A stretch of 6,991 nucleotides of DNA from Acidimicrobiales bacterium (GCA_027451605.1 DAIDJA010000095.1:1-6991); one strand, 5' to 3'. Shown: positions 1 to 6,322, counted from the stretch's first letter. Notes: a model not told the origin generated them from the sequence alone. Numbers and translations: made by a program.

Positions 1-311
1 GATCACACATCAAATCGGACCACATACTGAAAACACTGCAACAAATTGGCTTATCCACTTCAATTCAAATGATCAACTTACGATACCGTTTAATTAGTCG
101 TATATAAAAACTTGAACCTGCCATTCAAATTTATTTGTCGTAACTACAATGCGATATTTAACTTAAATCAAAACAATCCGGATAAGTCTACAAACAATAT
201 AACAATTACAAGTAAAAGGTTTGATTAGCGAATTATTGCAATATCAATTTTTCGACGTAAGGTACGCATAGATAATAGGTCGGTAACAATTTACTTTCCA
301 GGATACCTTTT
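1..311. other. gene-free flank, A+T-rich
   Basis: No convincing coding frame, RNA gene or rho-independent terminator is visible on either strand. It lies downstream of the minus-strand phosphotransferase/DUF6285 operon, so transcripts from that operon should end here, but I find no G+C-rich stem followed by a U-run. The only symmetric element noted is a 10-base palindrome, TATTGCAATA, at 234-243, which is short enough to be chance in this composition. A partial gene may begin beyond the left edge. Confidence 0.5.
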
Positions 312-707
312 TTAACCTTCGGCTTTAGAAGCTTGCCTCTTCTGAGCAGCTTCTGCTTCCTTCCTCGCTCTTTCCAAGAAGGCCGGTGAAGCTACCATCA
401 GTTTCATTGTGGTTATCTGACGTAGTGCTTTCTTAAGATCCGGTGAATTAATATCAATCTCTAAATTTCTAATTTTACGGGCGAGTTCTTCTTCGCTTGT
501 TACACCTAATCCCGCAAGTAATTTTGCATAGTCGGTATTTAATTTATAACCCATTGTATATTCGCGATCAACAACCGCCAAGACACTGTATGCTATGGTT
601 GCTAGACGTTTTTTTTCTCCAACGGCTTCAGGCACGACTTCGGTCTGAATATACTCCATTACCGCCGATATTAATTCATTAACTGGGGGTGCATCGCTAA
701 GTGACAT
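312..707 (-). CDS. DUF6285 domain protein, probable partner of the adjacent phosphotransferase
   Basis: A soluble 131-residue protein with no signal peptide or membrane segment. It matches the DUF6285 pattern as I know it: an N-terminal helix with a V.E.I..EV.PE-like stretch (about residues 9-28), a central helix ending in the family's RE(x)3G signature (VVDREYTMG, about 46-54), and a C-terminal block with IRNLEIDINSPDL and a T..KL.V.SPAFL tail (about 79-114). The last 20 residues are charged and probably disordered. It lies 18 bases after the phosphotransferase stop codon and is clearly co-transcribed with it. The ATG is preceded by AAAGGA at about 10 bases, a usable ribosome site. In Pseudomonas levulinate catabolism a small protein (LvaB) encoded beside the APH-type kinase LvaA is needed for phosphorylation of a 4-hydroxyacyl-CoA. 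A comparable partner role here is an inference from gene order and size. The biochemical role of the domain is otherwise unknown to me. Confidence 0.85.
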   Translation of the reverse strand: MSLSDAPPVNELISAVMEYIQTEVVPEAVGEKKRLATIAYSVLAVVDREYTMGYKLNTDYAKLLAGLGVTSEEELARKIRNLEIDINSPDLKKALRQITTMKLMVASPAFLERARKEAEAAQKRQASKAEG

Positions 708-725
708 TAAATTATAGTCCTTTTT

Positions 726-1757
726 CTATTTCTTCATTGAATTTAGTAAAGCTAAAATATCCCATTCGACTTCACAGACTCGTCGACCCAAAAGAGCCTT
801 ATCCAACGACCGATGAGTACCCTGAAGAAAAGCCTGAGCTTGCATCAATGACATAACACCCCATCTAAGAGTACAGGCCAACTCCCACCACCTTAAAAGT
901 ACCCGATCAAATACGCGTCCCGAAGCATGCTCATAGGCAAAAATCAACTGGTTATATGCTCCGAATCCTCCTACGGGTCCGGGACCGTTAAACCGCCAGG
1001 TTCTGACACAGAGCCAGCCAAGATCTTCAAGCGGATCTCCGATATGCGACAGTTCCCAATCTATTACGGCCCTAACCCCATCATTGGCTACAATAAAGTT
1101 GCCATTGCGAAAATCCCCGTGAACTACTGTTGTTCCCATAGATTTTGGTCTGGTCTGTTCGAGAACTTTCATAGCAAGTTCCAAAACCGGTCTTTGTTCC
1201 CCCAACTGATCCAGCTGATTACGCAGTTGGTTTATCAAGTCAATTTGAACCAGGCCCGGCGCAGCTTCAAGCGGAATCGAATGAATTTTTCCGAGAGCTT
1301 GTCCAAGCATTCCTGCCAGATTGGGACGCAACTTCTCGAGAGCGGGGTCTCTCAATATCGATCTCGGGTTCGAAATACCTTCGACAAACTCCATTATTAC
1401 AAATGGGGCACCCAGAATGGATTCGTCGTCCGAAGTCATTATTACCCGCGGTACAGGCGCACCGGCATCAAGGGCTGCGAGCATTAAATTAGCTTCCGTT
1501 ACCAGACTGCCTGGCCTGGAAACTCCCGGAGGGTCCATCCTCAAAACTAATTTGGAATCCATCCCGGATTCAGAATTAGCCATAAAGCTAAACGTAAGTC
1601 TAGACGATCCACCCTCCAGAGGTTCCAATTGAGAAATTCGTATACCGGGATCGGATAGTTTCCAAGATATTGCCTTTTGAAGCGATTCCGTTAAATTCCC
1701 TATCGACAGCCCACCACCTGTGGACTCCTGACCTATGTCTTCTGTTGTCACTGACAT
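726..1757 (-). CDS. phosphotransferase family protein (APH/ACAD10-11-like kinase)
   Basis: A 343-residue cytoplasmic protein of the aminoglycoside phosphotransferase/choline kinase fold, in the subgroup related to the kinase domain of ACAD10/11 and to LvaA. Visible landmarks are a nucleotide-binding loop LEGGSSRLTFSF (about 47-58), strand VLRMDPPG (71-78) with Arg where many kinases have the ATP-binding Lys, and a Glu in TEANLM (about 87-92). The catalytic loop VVHGDFRNGNF follows (H213, D215, N220), then the metal-binding VIDWE (D233) and GDPLEDLGWL (240-249). All catalytic residues appear intact and the length is normal for the subgroup. Family members phosphorylate hydroxyacyl-CoA intermediates so that the phosphate can be eliminated during beta-oxidation of hydroxy acids; the substrate here is not determined. 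The usual acyl-CoA dehydrogenase neighbour is not in the window. The start is supported by GAGGTG six bases before the ATG. Sampled G+C is higher than in cobQ or the acyltransferase gene. Antibiotic resistance is unlikely given the DUF6285 partner. Confidence 0.9.
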   Translation of the reverse strand: MSVTTEDIGQESTGGGLSIGNLTESLQKAISWKLSDPGIRISQLEPLEGGSSRLTFSFMANSESGMDSKLVLRMDPPGVSRPGSLVTEANLMLAALDAGAPVPRVIMTSDDESILGAPFVIMEFVEGISNPRSILRDPALEKLRPNLAGMLGQALGKIHSIPLEAAPGLVQIDLINQLRNQLDQLGEQRPVLELAMKVLEQTRPKSMGTTVVHGDFRNGNFIVANDGVRAVIDWELSHIGDPLEDLGWLCVRTWRFNGPGPVGGFGAYNQLIFAYEHASGRVFDRVLLRWWELACTLRWGVMSLMQAQAFLQGTHRSLDKALLGRRVCEVEWDILALLNSMKK

Positions 1758-1763
1758 AAACTA

Positions 1764-1769
1764 CACCTC
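1764..1769 (-). promoter_or_regulatory. Shine-Dalgarno for the phosphotransferase gene
   Basis: Read on the minus strand this is GAGGTG, separated by six bases from the ATG at 1757. It is the clearest ribosome site in the window and fixes the start of the phosphotransferase. It contrasts with cobQ and the acyltransferase gene, which have none. Confidence 0.7.
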
Positions 1770-1784
1770 AATTTAGTTATCGGC

Positions 1785-1813
1785 ATTTTATTTTTTAAAA
1801 TTAAATCGAACCA
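1785..1813 (-). promoter_or_regulatory. possible promoter of the phosphotransferase/DUF6285 operon
   Basis: On the minus strand a TAAAAT hexamer (1785-1790, five of six matches to TATAAT) lies 18 bases after a weak TTGGTT -35 candidate. It would give a short leader of about 20 bases that contains the GAGGTG ribosome site. The surrounding sequence is very A+T-rich, so a chance match is quite possible. Confidence 0.3.
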
Positions 1814-1826
1814 ACAAACCAACAAA
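1811..1826. repeat. tandem duplication of CCAACAAA
   Basis: Two perfect adjacent copies of the octamer CCAACAAA (1811-1818 and 1819-1826) lie about 55 bases upstream of the phosphotransferase start. This is a simple repeat, probably from replication slippage. It overlaps the weak -35 candidate of that operon, so copy number could affect spacing, but nothing shows that it does. Confidence 0.5.
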
Positions 1827-1868
1827 CAATTCAGTACAATAAATATACTTTAACAGAGATTAAATAGG

Positions 1869-1882
1869 AGTTGACTTCAACT
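1869..1882. promoter_or_regulatory. inverted repeat, possible operator
   Basis: AGTTGA and TCAACT form perfect six-base arms around a CT spacer. The site lies 112 bases upstream of the phosphotransferase ATG, in otherwise non-coding DNA, where a dimeric repressor or activator could bind. No regulator gene is adjacent, and a match this short can occur by chance. Confidence 0.25.
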
Positions 1883-2401
1883 TTCTTTAGAGATCTTATT
1901 CGATTCTAAGACCTCAAGTCAAAACCGACCTAACTCATACAGACTATTTTATCAACTCTTTCGTCGATGTGCCATAAAAACATTTTTTTAACATTCTTCA
2001 CGATTTTCGTACCAAATTACTCAAAAAATTCAAAAATCTTACTCTAAGGGAGGTCGGACCGCAAGCAAAAGATATAATCGAAGCGATTTTAAAATTTAAA
2101 TGTCAGAAGACATAAGTTCCAACCTCTGAACACGCTGAGTTCAACCGCGATTGTGAATGAAATCTTTTGTTGGTGGACTGCCAAACAACGGTAAAACCTG
2201 ACCCACTACACCGAAATTTAAATTAATGAAGTATTTTATTGAACAAATTGTCGTTTTTTTTAAATAACTAATTTGTGGTTAATCACCGAGCGGACATACT
2301 TATATCTTGACTTTTATGTGAATATTTAATAGTGGCTAAATAATACTTGCGATAAAACTAATATGAATATTCCAACAAATCGCATGGAACTTAAATATCT
2401 G

Positions 2402-3919
2402 TTAACACCTTTTTGCCAATTCATATATAGAATCCATGTCAAGGCAATTTGCGATATTTTCGGTAAGATTTTGTACAAATTTTTCCTTTGCTTCGATATA
2501 GCTATAGTTGCCAGCCATATATTGCTTGCCCCGCATTCCAGCGACGTAGCTTAAAAATTGAATGCGAAAATCATCTGATTCAAATATTCCGTGCAATGAA
2601 GTACCAAAAACTTGTCCATCGGCCGCAATTGCACCGTCTGAAAAACCCGAAGGTTCAACTGAACTAATCCAAGGTGAATTGGACGTAACAATACCGTGTT
2701 GGATTTGGTATCCCGATATTGCCGCATCGAAATTATTACAACTGGCTATACCTCGTACTTTTAATAGAGTCTTTCTGTCGTTAAATTTCACCGTGGCATC
2801 CAAAACCCCCAGGCCTTGGATAACTCCCACCTTTGATTCAACCTTGTCATCAATTTCTTGTGCGAGCATCTGAAAACCACCGCAAATACCAAGAACTACA
2901 GAATTTTTGGAAATTACGTCTGCCATGAAGTTTATCCCATTAGCTTTTGTAAACCAATTTAGATCCGCCACAGTTGCCTTTGTGCCCGGAAGAATTATGA
3001 GATCGCAGTCTGCTATCTCATTTAGGTTGTCGGACAGAATTAAATGACAGTTTGAATCCAACCTTAAGGGATCAAAGTCTGAAAAATTGGACATGCTCCT
3101 ATAGTGCACAACCCCGATTTTTAATAGTTGATTTCTATCGGGCAGATAGTGGCAATTGATGCCTTTGTAAACGTTAAAACTCGCGTGACTAGTAACTGAC
3201 AGGCTATAGCTATCTTCCAACTCAATTGGCGGGATATTAAACCAATTAACAATGCCAAGCGACTTTAGCCCGGTAAGTCGATTTATAATATTTATGCCAT
3301 CGTCGAATAATCTTGCATCACCGTGAAACTTATTTATAGCATAGGCTTTTAAATATGTTTTTAAATTATCTGCAATAACTGCCTGGGTTCCGACAATAGA
3401 TGCTATCACTCCACCCTTCTCAATATCTCCGATTAAAAACGCATTTATACTATGCCGGGCACAAAGTCCGATATTTGCCAAATCCTCACCTGGTATATTT
3501 ATTTCAGAAGGTGAACCTGAGCCTTCAATCACTATAAGGTCATTATCTTCCATAAGCTTAACGAGAGAATCGTCGACTACTTTAACAAACCTTTGCTTCA
3601 ATGAATAATAGTCGTCAACGGAAATATTATTTAGCGACTCCCCCAACACCATTAACTCTGAAGATCCTTTAGGTGCAGGTTTTATTAAAATAGGATTCAT
3701 AATACCCGTGGGATCACGATTGGCTGCATATGCTTGCAGTGCCTGAGCCCTTCCAACTTCACAACCGTCCGAGGTGACATAGGAATTCAAGGCCATATTT
3801 TGCCCCTTAAACGGAGCGACCTTAAGGCCGAGATCTGAAAAGTAACGGCACAAGGCTACTGCGAATATTGACTTACCCGCATCTGAACCGGTCCCCAAGA
3901 CAGCAATACATCTTGACAT
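2402..3919 (-). CDS. cobQ: cobyric acid synthase CobQ/CbiP
   Basis: A 505-residue cytoplasmic enzyme, of usual length, that makes adenosylcobyric acid by four ATP- and glutamine-dependent amidations (b, d, e and g side chains) of adenosylcobyrinic acid a,c-diamide. The N-terminal half is a dethiobiotin-synthetase-like ATPase: P-loop GTGSDAGKS (9-17), then VAPFKGQNMALNS (34-46), GRAQALQA (56-63), VIEGSGSPSEINI (130-142), GDIEKGG (164-170) and INKFHGD (195-201). The C-terminal half is a class I glutamine amidotransferase-like domain with nucleophile C346 in GICGG and H443 in SLHGIF. Oddities compared with the family as I remember it: KPQNM reads KGQNM, and the GYEIHxG motif reads GYQIQHG (403-409). 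The start is the ATG at 3919, where the P-loop begins at the expected distance; no Shine-Dalgarno precedes it. It is a lone B12 gene here, divergent from the acyltransferase gene. No cobalamin riboswitch is visible in the short upstream region. Confidence 0.95.
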   Translation of the reverse strand: MSRCIAVLGTGSDAGKSIFAVALCRYFSDLGLKVAPFKGQNMALNSYVTSDGCEVGRAQALQAYAANRDPTGIMNPILIKPAPKGSSELMVLGESLNNISVDDYYSLKQRFVKVVDDSLVKLMEDNDLIVIEGSGSPSEINIPGEDLANIGLCARHSINAFLIGDIEKGGVIASIVGTQAVIADNLKTYLKAYAINKFHGDARLFDDGINIINRLTGLKSLGIVNWFNIPPIELEDSYSLSVTSHASFNVYKGINCHYLPDRNQLLKIGVVHYRSMSNFSDFDPLRLDSNCHLILSDNLNEIADCDLIILPGTKATVADLNWFTKANGINFMADVISKNSVVLGICGGFQMLAQEIDDKVESKVGVIQGLGVLDATVKFNDRKTLLKVRGIASCNNFDAAISGYQIQHGIVTSNSPWISSVEPSGFSDGAIAADGQVFGTSLHGIFESDDFRIQFLSYVAGMRGKQYMAGNYSYIEAKEKFVQNLTENIANCLDMDSIYELAKRC

Positions 3920-3925
3920 ATTTAA

Positions 3926-3931
3926 ATCTTA
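3926..3931 (-). promoter_or_regulatory. candidate -10 box of cobQ, leaderless
   Basis: On the minus strand TAAGAT fits the TAnnnT core of actinobacterial -10 elements. Six bases separate it from the ATG, so transcription could start at or next to the A of the start codon. The absence of any purine-rich ribosome site upstream fits a leaderless message. No clear -35 element is seen. Confidence 0.4.
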
Positions 3932-4033
3932 ACCAGCCAAACTATTTCAATCTAAACTATCTGCCGCAAAAACAAATATAAGCCAAATCATGCCAATCGC
4001 CACGTTTCATTAAGTAAATAACTAAACGTTAAA

Positions 4034-4042
4034 TGCTATACT
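4034..4042 (+). promoter_or_regulatory. extended -10 promoter of the WS/DGAT gene, probably leaderless
   Basis: TGCTATACT combines a TGn extension (4034-4036) with TATACT (4037-4042), five of six matches to TATAAT. Seven bases separate it from the ATG at 4050, so the predicted transcription start is the start codon itself. No Shine-Dalgarno lies between. No convincing -35 hexamer is present, as is usual for extended -10 promoters. Confidence 0.5.
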
Positions 4043-4049
4043 GTTGATC

Positions 4050-5606
4050 ATGCCAGATAACCTAAATGTAAAAAACCTAAACCCCTTAGATGCCACGTTT
4101 CTGGCAATGCAAACTGAAACCGCCCCGGTACATGTAGGCGCACTATTAATTTACGATAAGCCTAAAATAAATTCAGACGAGCAAATTAATTTTGACAGCC
4201 TAGCGCTGTTAAAGACTCTTCTGGAAGAAAAATTACTGAAGGTTGATAAATTTACCTTTAGGTTAATCCGATTCCCTTTTGACATATTTCACCCGATTTG
4301 GATTAAGGATTTAAATTTTAACATAAATAACCATATAAAAACAGTTAGCCTAGAGGCACCCTATAACGACGCAAAACTAAATCAACTGATAGGTACAATT
4401 TGGGAGAGCCCGCTACCGGAAAATAAGCCTTTATGGGAATTCTATCTGGTAGAAAATTATCTAAATGATCGTATTGCCGTAATAGCTAAAGTGCACCACA
4501 GTTTAATTGACGGAGTCAGCGGATCAAATCTTTTTGTTCAACTACTCGACTTGGATGCCGAAATAAAGGTTAAGCCAACTACCGATTCTGCCATTAATAA
4601 TAAAATAGCGCCAACCACGACAGTATATGACCACATTAGCCAAACTATAGCTTATGGCCCAAAAATAGTTTCGAACATTTTATCAAATCAGGTACGTTAT
4701 TTTTCACAACTTCCCACCAATGCTAAAAAGGTTAGTTCAAGTATGAACTTGTTGGTGAAATTTTATCGGTCGGATGCTAAGTCGAAGCCCCCTCTACTTT
4801 TTATGGCGCCTAAAACTCCATTAAATAAACCCGTCAGTGACAGTCGGTCTTTTTCCTTTAAGGTATTTAACATCGAAGAAATTTCACAAATAAAAAATCA
4901 TTATGGGGTTAAAATTAACGACGTTATTATGACCATCTGTTCCAACGCCCTTCGAAATTATCTTTTGAAATATTCCGAACTCCCCGATTCACCCCTAACG
5001 GCAATGATGCCAATATCGATTAGAGATGAAAGTCAAAAAGAGATGGTAGATAACCAAGTATCAGCGGCAGTTGTATATCTTCCGACTAACGAAAGTGATA
5101 TTATAACCCAGCTCAAAGTAGTTTCGGCTAACGCGCAGAATTCCAAGAACCTATCGTCTACAATCGGAGAGACCATATTTATGGATGTTGCGGCCCTACT
5201 TCCGATCAATATCCAACAAGTTCTGGCACGATCCGTGTATCGTCTCATTTCATCCGATAAAATCAATCCACCGGCCAACGTTATAATAACCAATGTACCC
5301 GGTCCGCCATTTCCCCTTTACAGTAACTCAATACCGTTGGAAAATGTCATTCCAATAGGAGCATTAGGTGAAGGCCTTGGCCTTTGTTTTGCGATCTTTA
5401 GCTATAACAAATATATTTCAATAAGTATATTGTCAGACCCAAAAATGGAGATCGATATTGACTGCATTACCGATAACTTAGGATCATCATTTGAAGCATT
5501 ATTAAATAGCGTTAATGTTAAAGTTATTTCAAATCAAGCGATTAAACAAACCAAACCAATTTCGACTTCGAAGATGCATAAACAAGTTTCCAAAACGAAA
5601 AGTTAA
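4050..5606 (+). CDS. wax ester synthase/diacylglycerol acyltransferase (WS/DGAT)
   Basis: A 518-residue member of the bacterial bifunctional WS/DGAT family, which transfers an acyl group from acyl-CoA to diacylglycerol or a long-chain alcohol to form storage triacylglycerol or wax ester at the inner membrane and lipid-body surface. Landmarks in order: LNPLDATFLAM and HVG at the N-terminus (about 9-30), PLWEF (127-131), the catalytic HHSLIDG (H149, H150, D154), IND (289-291), MPISIRDE (about 320-327), TNVPGPPFPLY (414-424) and a final FSY...ILSD block (450-463). The catalytic motif is intact and the length is slightly above the usual 450-500, because of a basic, Ser/Thr/Lys-rich tail of about 30 residues. 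I prefer ATG 4050 to the in-frame TTG at 4044 because the family begins just before the PLD block and the promoter abuts the ATG. Which substrate it prefers cannot be read from the sequence. It is divergent from cobQ and appears to be its own transcription unit. Confidence 0.93.
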   Translation: MPDNLNVKNLNPLDATFLAMQTETAPVHVGALLIYDKPKINSDEQINFDSLALLKTLLEEKLLKVDKFTFRLIRFPFDIFHPIWIKDLNFNINNHIKTVSLEAPYNDAKLNQLIGTIWESPLPENKPLWEFYLVENYLNDRIAVIAKVHHSLIDGVSGSNLFVQLLDLDAEIKVKPTTDSAINNKIAPTTTVYDHISQTIAYGPKIVSNILSNQVRYFSQLPTNAKKVSSSMNLLVKFYRSDAKSKPPLLFMAPKTPLNKPVSDSRSFSFKVFNIEEISQIKNHYGVKINDVIMTICSNALRNYLLKYSELPDSPLTAMMPISIRDESQKEMVDNQVSAAVVYLPTNESDIITQLKVVSANAQNSKNLSSTIGETIFMDVAALLPINIQQVLARSVYRLISSDKINPPANVIITNVPGPPFPLYSNSIPLENVIPIGALGEGLGLCFAIFSYNKYISISILSDPKMEIDIDCITDNLGSSFEALLNSVNVKVISNQAIKQTKPISTSKMHKQVSKTKS

Positions 5607-5616
5607 CGTTAACGTT
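5602..5616. repeat. GTTAAC direct/palindromic repeat at the acyltransferase stop codon
   Basis: GTTAACGTTAAC (5602-5613) is a perfect 12-base palindrome that is also a tandem hexamer, and it continues into a third partial copy (GTTTAT). The overlapping AACGTTAACGTT (5605-5616) is palindromic too. It overlaps the TAA stop of the WS/DGAT gene. There is no following U-run, so it does not look like an intrinsic terminator; it could be a protein-binding site for the next gene or a chance low-complexity run. Confidence 0.4.
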
Positions 5617-5632
5617 TATGACATGCTTCAAC

Positions 5633-5662
5633 TGCTATACATACTTTGGAATTTTCCATAAT
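5633..5662 (+). promoter_or_regulatory. possible promoter region of the DUF4232-like gene
   Basis: The 122-base gap between the acyltransferase stop and the next gene contains TGCTATACA (5633-5641), which shares the eight bases TGCTATAC with the promoter of the WS/DGAT gene, and a second -10-like CATAAT (5657-5662, five of six matches). Either would give a leader of roughly 60-80 bases. Which one is used, if any, cannot be decided by eye. Confidence 0.3.
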
Positions 5663-5702
5663 ATTTCGATGTGAACTAGCATAAGACTTTCCGACTCTTC
5701 CG

Positions 5703-5712
5703 AAGCATGCTT
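5703..5712. repeat. 10-base palindrome AAGCATGCTT
   Basis: A perfect palindrome 16 bases before the ATG of the DUF4232-like gene, in non-coding DNA. It could be an operator half-overlapping the 5' leader. Short palindromes of this size occur by chance, and no regulator is nearby. Confidence 0.25.
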
Positions 5713-5728
5713 GATTTTACTCCACTCT

Positions 5729-6322
5729 ATGAAGCTTAAACCAAAACGCCAAGCCATCATTTTTTCAGGAATCCTTGTAGTCGTTTTAGCGGTAATTGCG
5801 ACAACTATCTTTTCAACTGCCTCACCGGTAAAGCGGCAGAGTAATAGCGCAACCGTAAAACAAACCTCCACCAAAAAACATGTTTCAGCCAGTATGCAAC
5901 ACTGCAAAGGATCCAATCTAGAACTTAAAGTGTCTCATCAAGGTGAAAACGGCGGTGTTAATGCGGTACTTACAATTACCAATACTGAGGGGAATAGTTG
6001 TGCGCTGGAAAGTCTAACGCAAGTCAAGATTATCTCAGTTAAAACCGGAAATGTATTGGCGCAGTCTTTTGATAATTTGAATTCTAAGAGGAGAATATCA
6101 TTGCGACATAATCAAAGTGTCTTCGCGATTATTTACTGGGCAAACTGGTGCAAAGCTAACCCCGGACCTCTTAATATTGTTGTCAATTTATCGCACGAAG
6201 CGCTGACAGGAAGTTTTGACGAACCGCCGGGTTACCCTGGTTATGATTATCTACCAATTTGTATTAATTCTAAAACTGTATCGTCGATCCAAATTGTACA
6301 GTCCTTTTCCGTCGAGAAATAA
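5729..6322 (+). CDS. DUF4232-like secreted or membrane-anchored protein
   Basis: A 197-residue protein with a basic N-terminus (KLKPKRQ) and a hydrophobic segment at about residues 9-28, followed by a polar Ser/Thr/Lys linker to about residue 55. No lipobox Cys follows the segment, so it is a signal anchor or a cleavable signal peptide, not a lipoprotein. The outside domain resembles DUF4232: C59 near its start, an AVLTITNTEGNSCALES stretch (C91) typical of an immunoglobulin-like strand pair, ANWC (C141) and LPIC (C178). The four cysteines are spaced for two disulfides, consistent with an extracytoplasmic location. Function is unknown; family members are cell-envelope or secreted proteins of actinobacteria. 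ATG 5729 is preferred over the in-frame TTG at 5711 because it places the basic n-region directly before the hydrophobic core. Neither start has a good ribosome site. It lies 122 bases after the acyltransferase gene on the same strand, and co-transcription is possible. Confidence 0.75.
   Translation: MKLKPKRQAIIFSGILVVVLAVIATTIFSTASPVKRQSNSATVKQTSTKKHVSASMQHCKGSNLELKVSHQGENGGVNAVLTITNTEGNSCALESLTQVKIISVKTGNVLAQSFDNLNSKRRISLRHNQSVFAIIYWANWCKANPGPLNIVVNLSHEALTGSFDEPPGYPGYDYLPICINSKTVSSIQIVQSFSVEK

Larger units (their letters stand above)
1758..2401. other. 644-base gap between two minus-strand genes, with a G+C-richer island
   Basis: It separates cobQ from the phosphotransferase operon; both neighbours are read leftward. 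No intact gene is recognisable. Flanking blocks are very A+T-rich (1981-2040 counts to 23% G+C, 2221-2280 to 18%), whereas 2041-2220 counts to about 41%, close to coding sequence here. Within that island several short frames are open on both strands (33 to 43 codons) with no good start and no family I recognise. It also holds small hairpins, for example TGAAC/GTTCA around a seven-base loop at 2127-2143. A decayed gene or an unrecognised structured RNA are both possible. Near 1811-1826 there is a tandem CCAACAAA duplication. No terminator for cobQ is evident just below 2402. Confidence 0.45.

Noticed and set aside
927..1487. A 186-codon plus-strand open frame opposite the phosphotransferase
   Set aside because: It lies entirely antisense to a gene with all kinase motifs, and its translation resembles no family. 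It is a shadow frame.
726..1757. Aminoglycoside resistance gene
   Set aside because: The subgroup motifs (VLRMDPPG, GDPLEDLGW) and the DUF6285 partner point to acyl-CoA metabolism instead.
2053..2065. GGTCGGACCGC considered as part of an SRP or RNase P RNA
   Set aside because: The conserved cores of neither RNA are present around it.
2093..2194. A 33-codon plus frame, and three overlapping minus frames of up to 43 codons, in the gap island
   Set aside because: None has a good start codon or ribosome site, several frames are open at once, and no family is recognised. They are reported only as a compositional island.
2243..2276. ACAAATT/AATTTGT inverted repeat with an adjacent T-run, considered as the cobQ terminator
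   Set aside because: The stem is nearly all A-T with a 20-base loop, too weak to call.
2363..2554. A 63-codon plus-strand frame over the 3' end of cobQ
   Set aside because: Most of it is antisense to the conserved end of cobQ and the composition is that of a shadow frame.
5635..5916. A 93-codon minus-strand frame across the start of the DUF4232-like gene
   Set aside because: It overlaps the signal-anchor region on the opposite strand, has no recognisable domain, and the plus-strand gene explains the DNA better.
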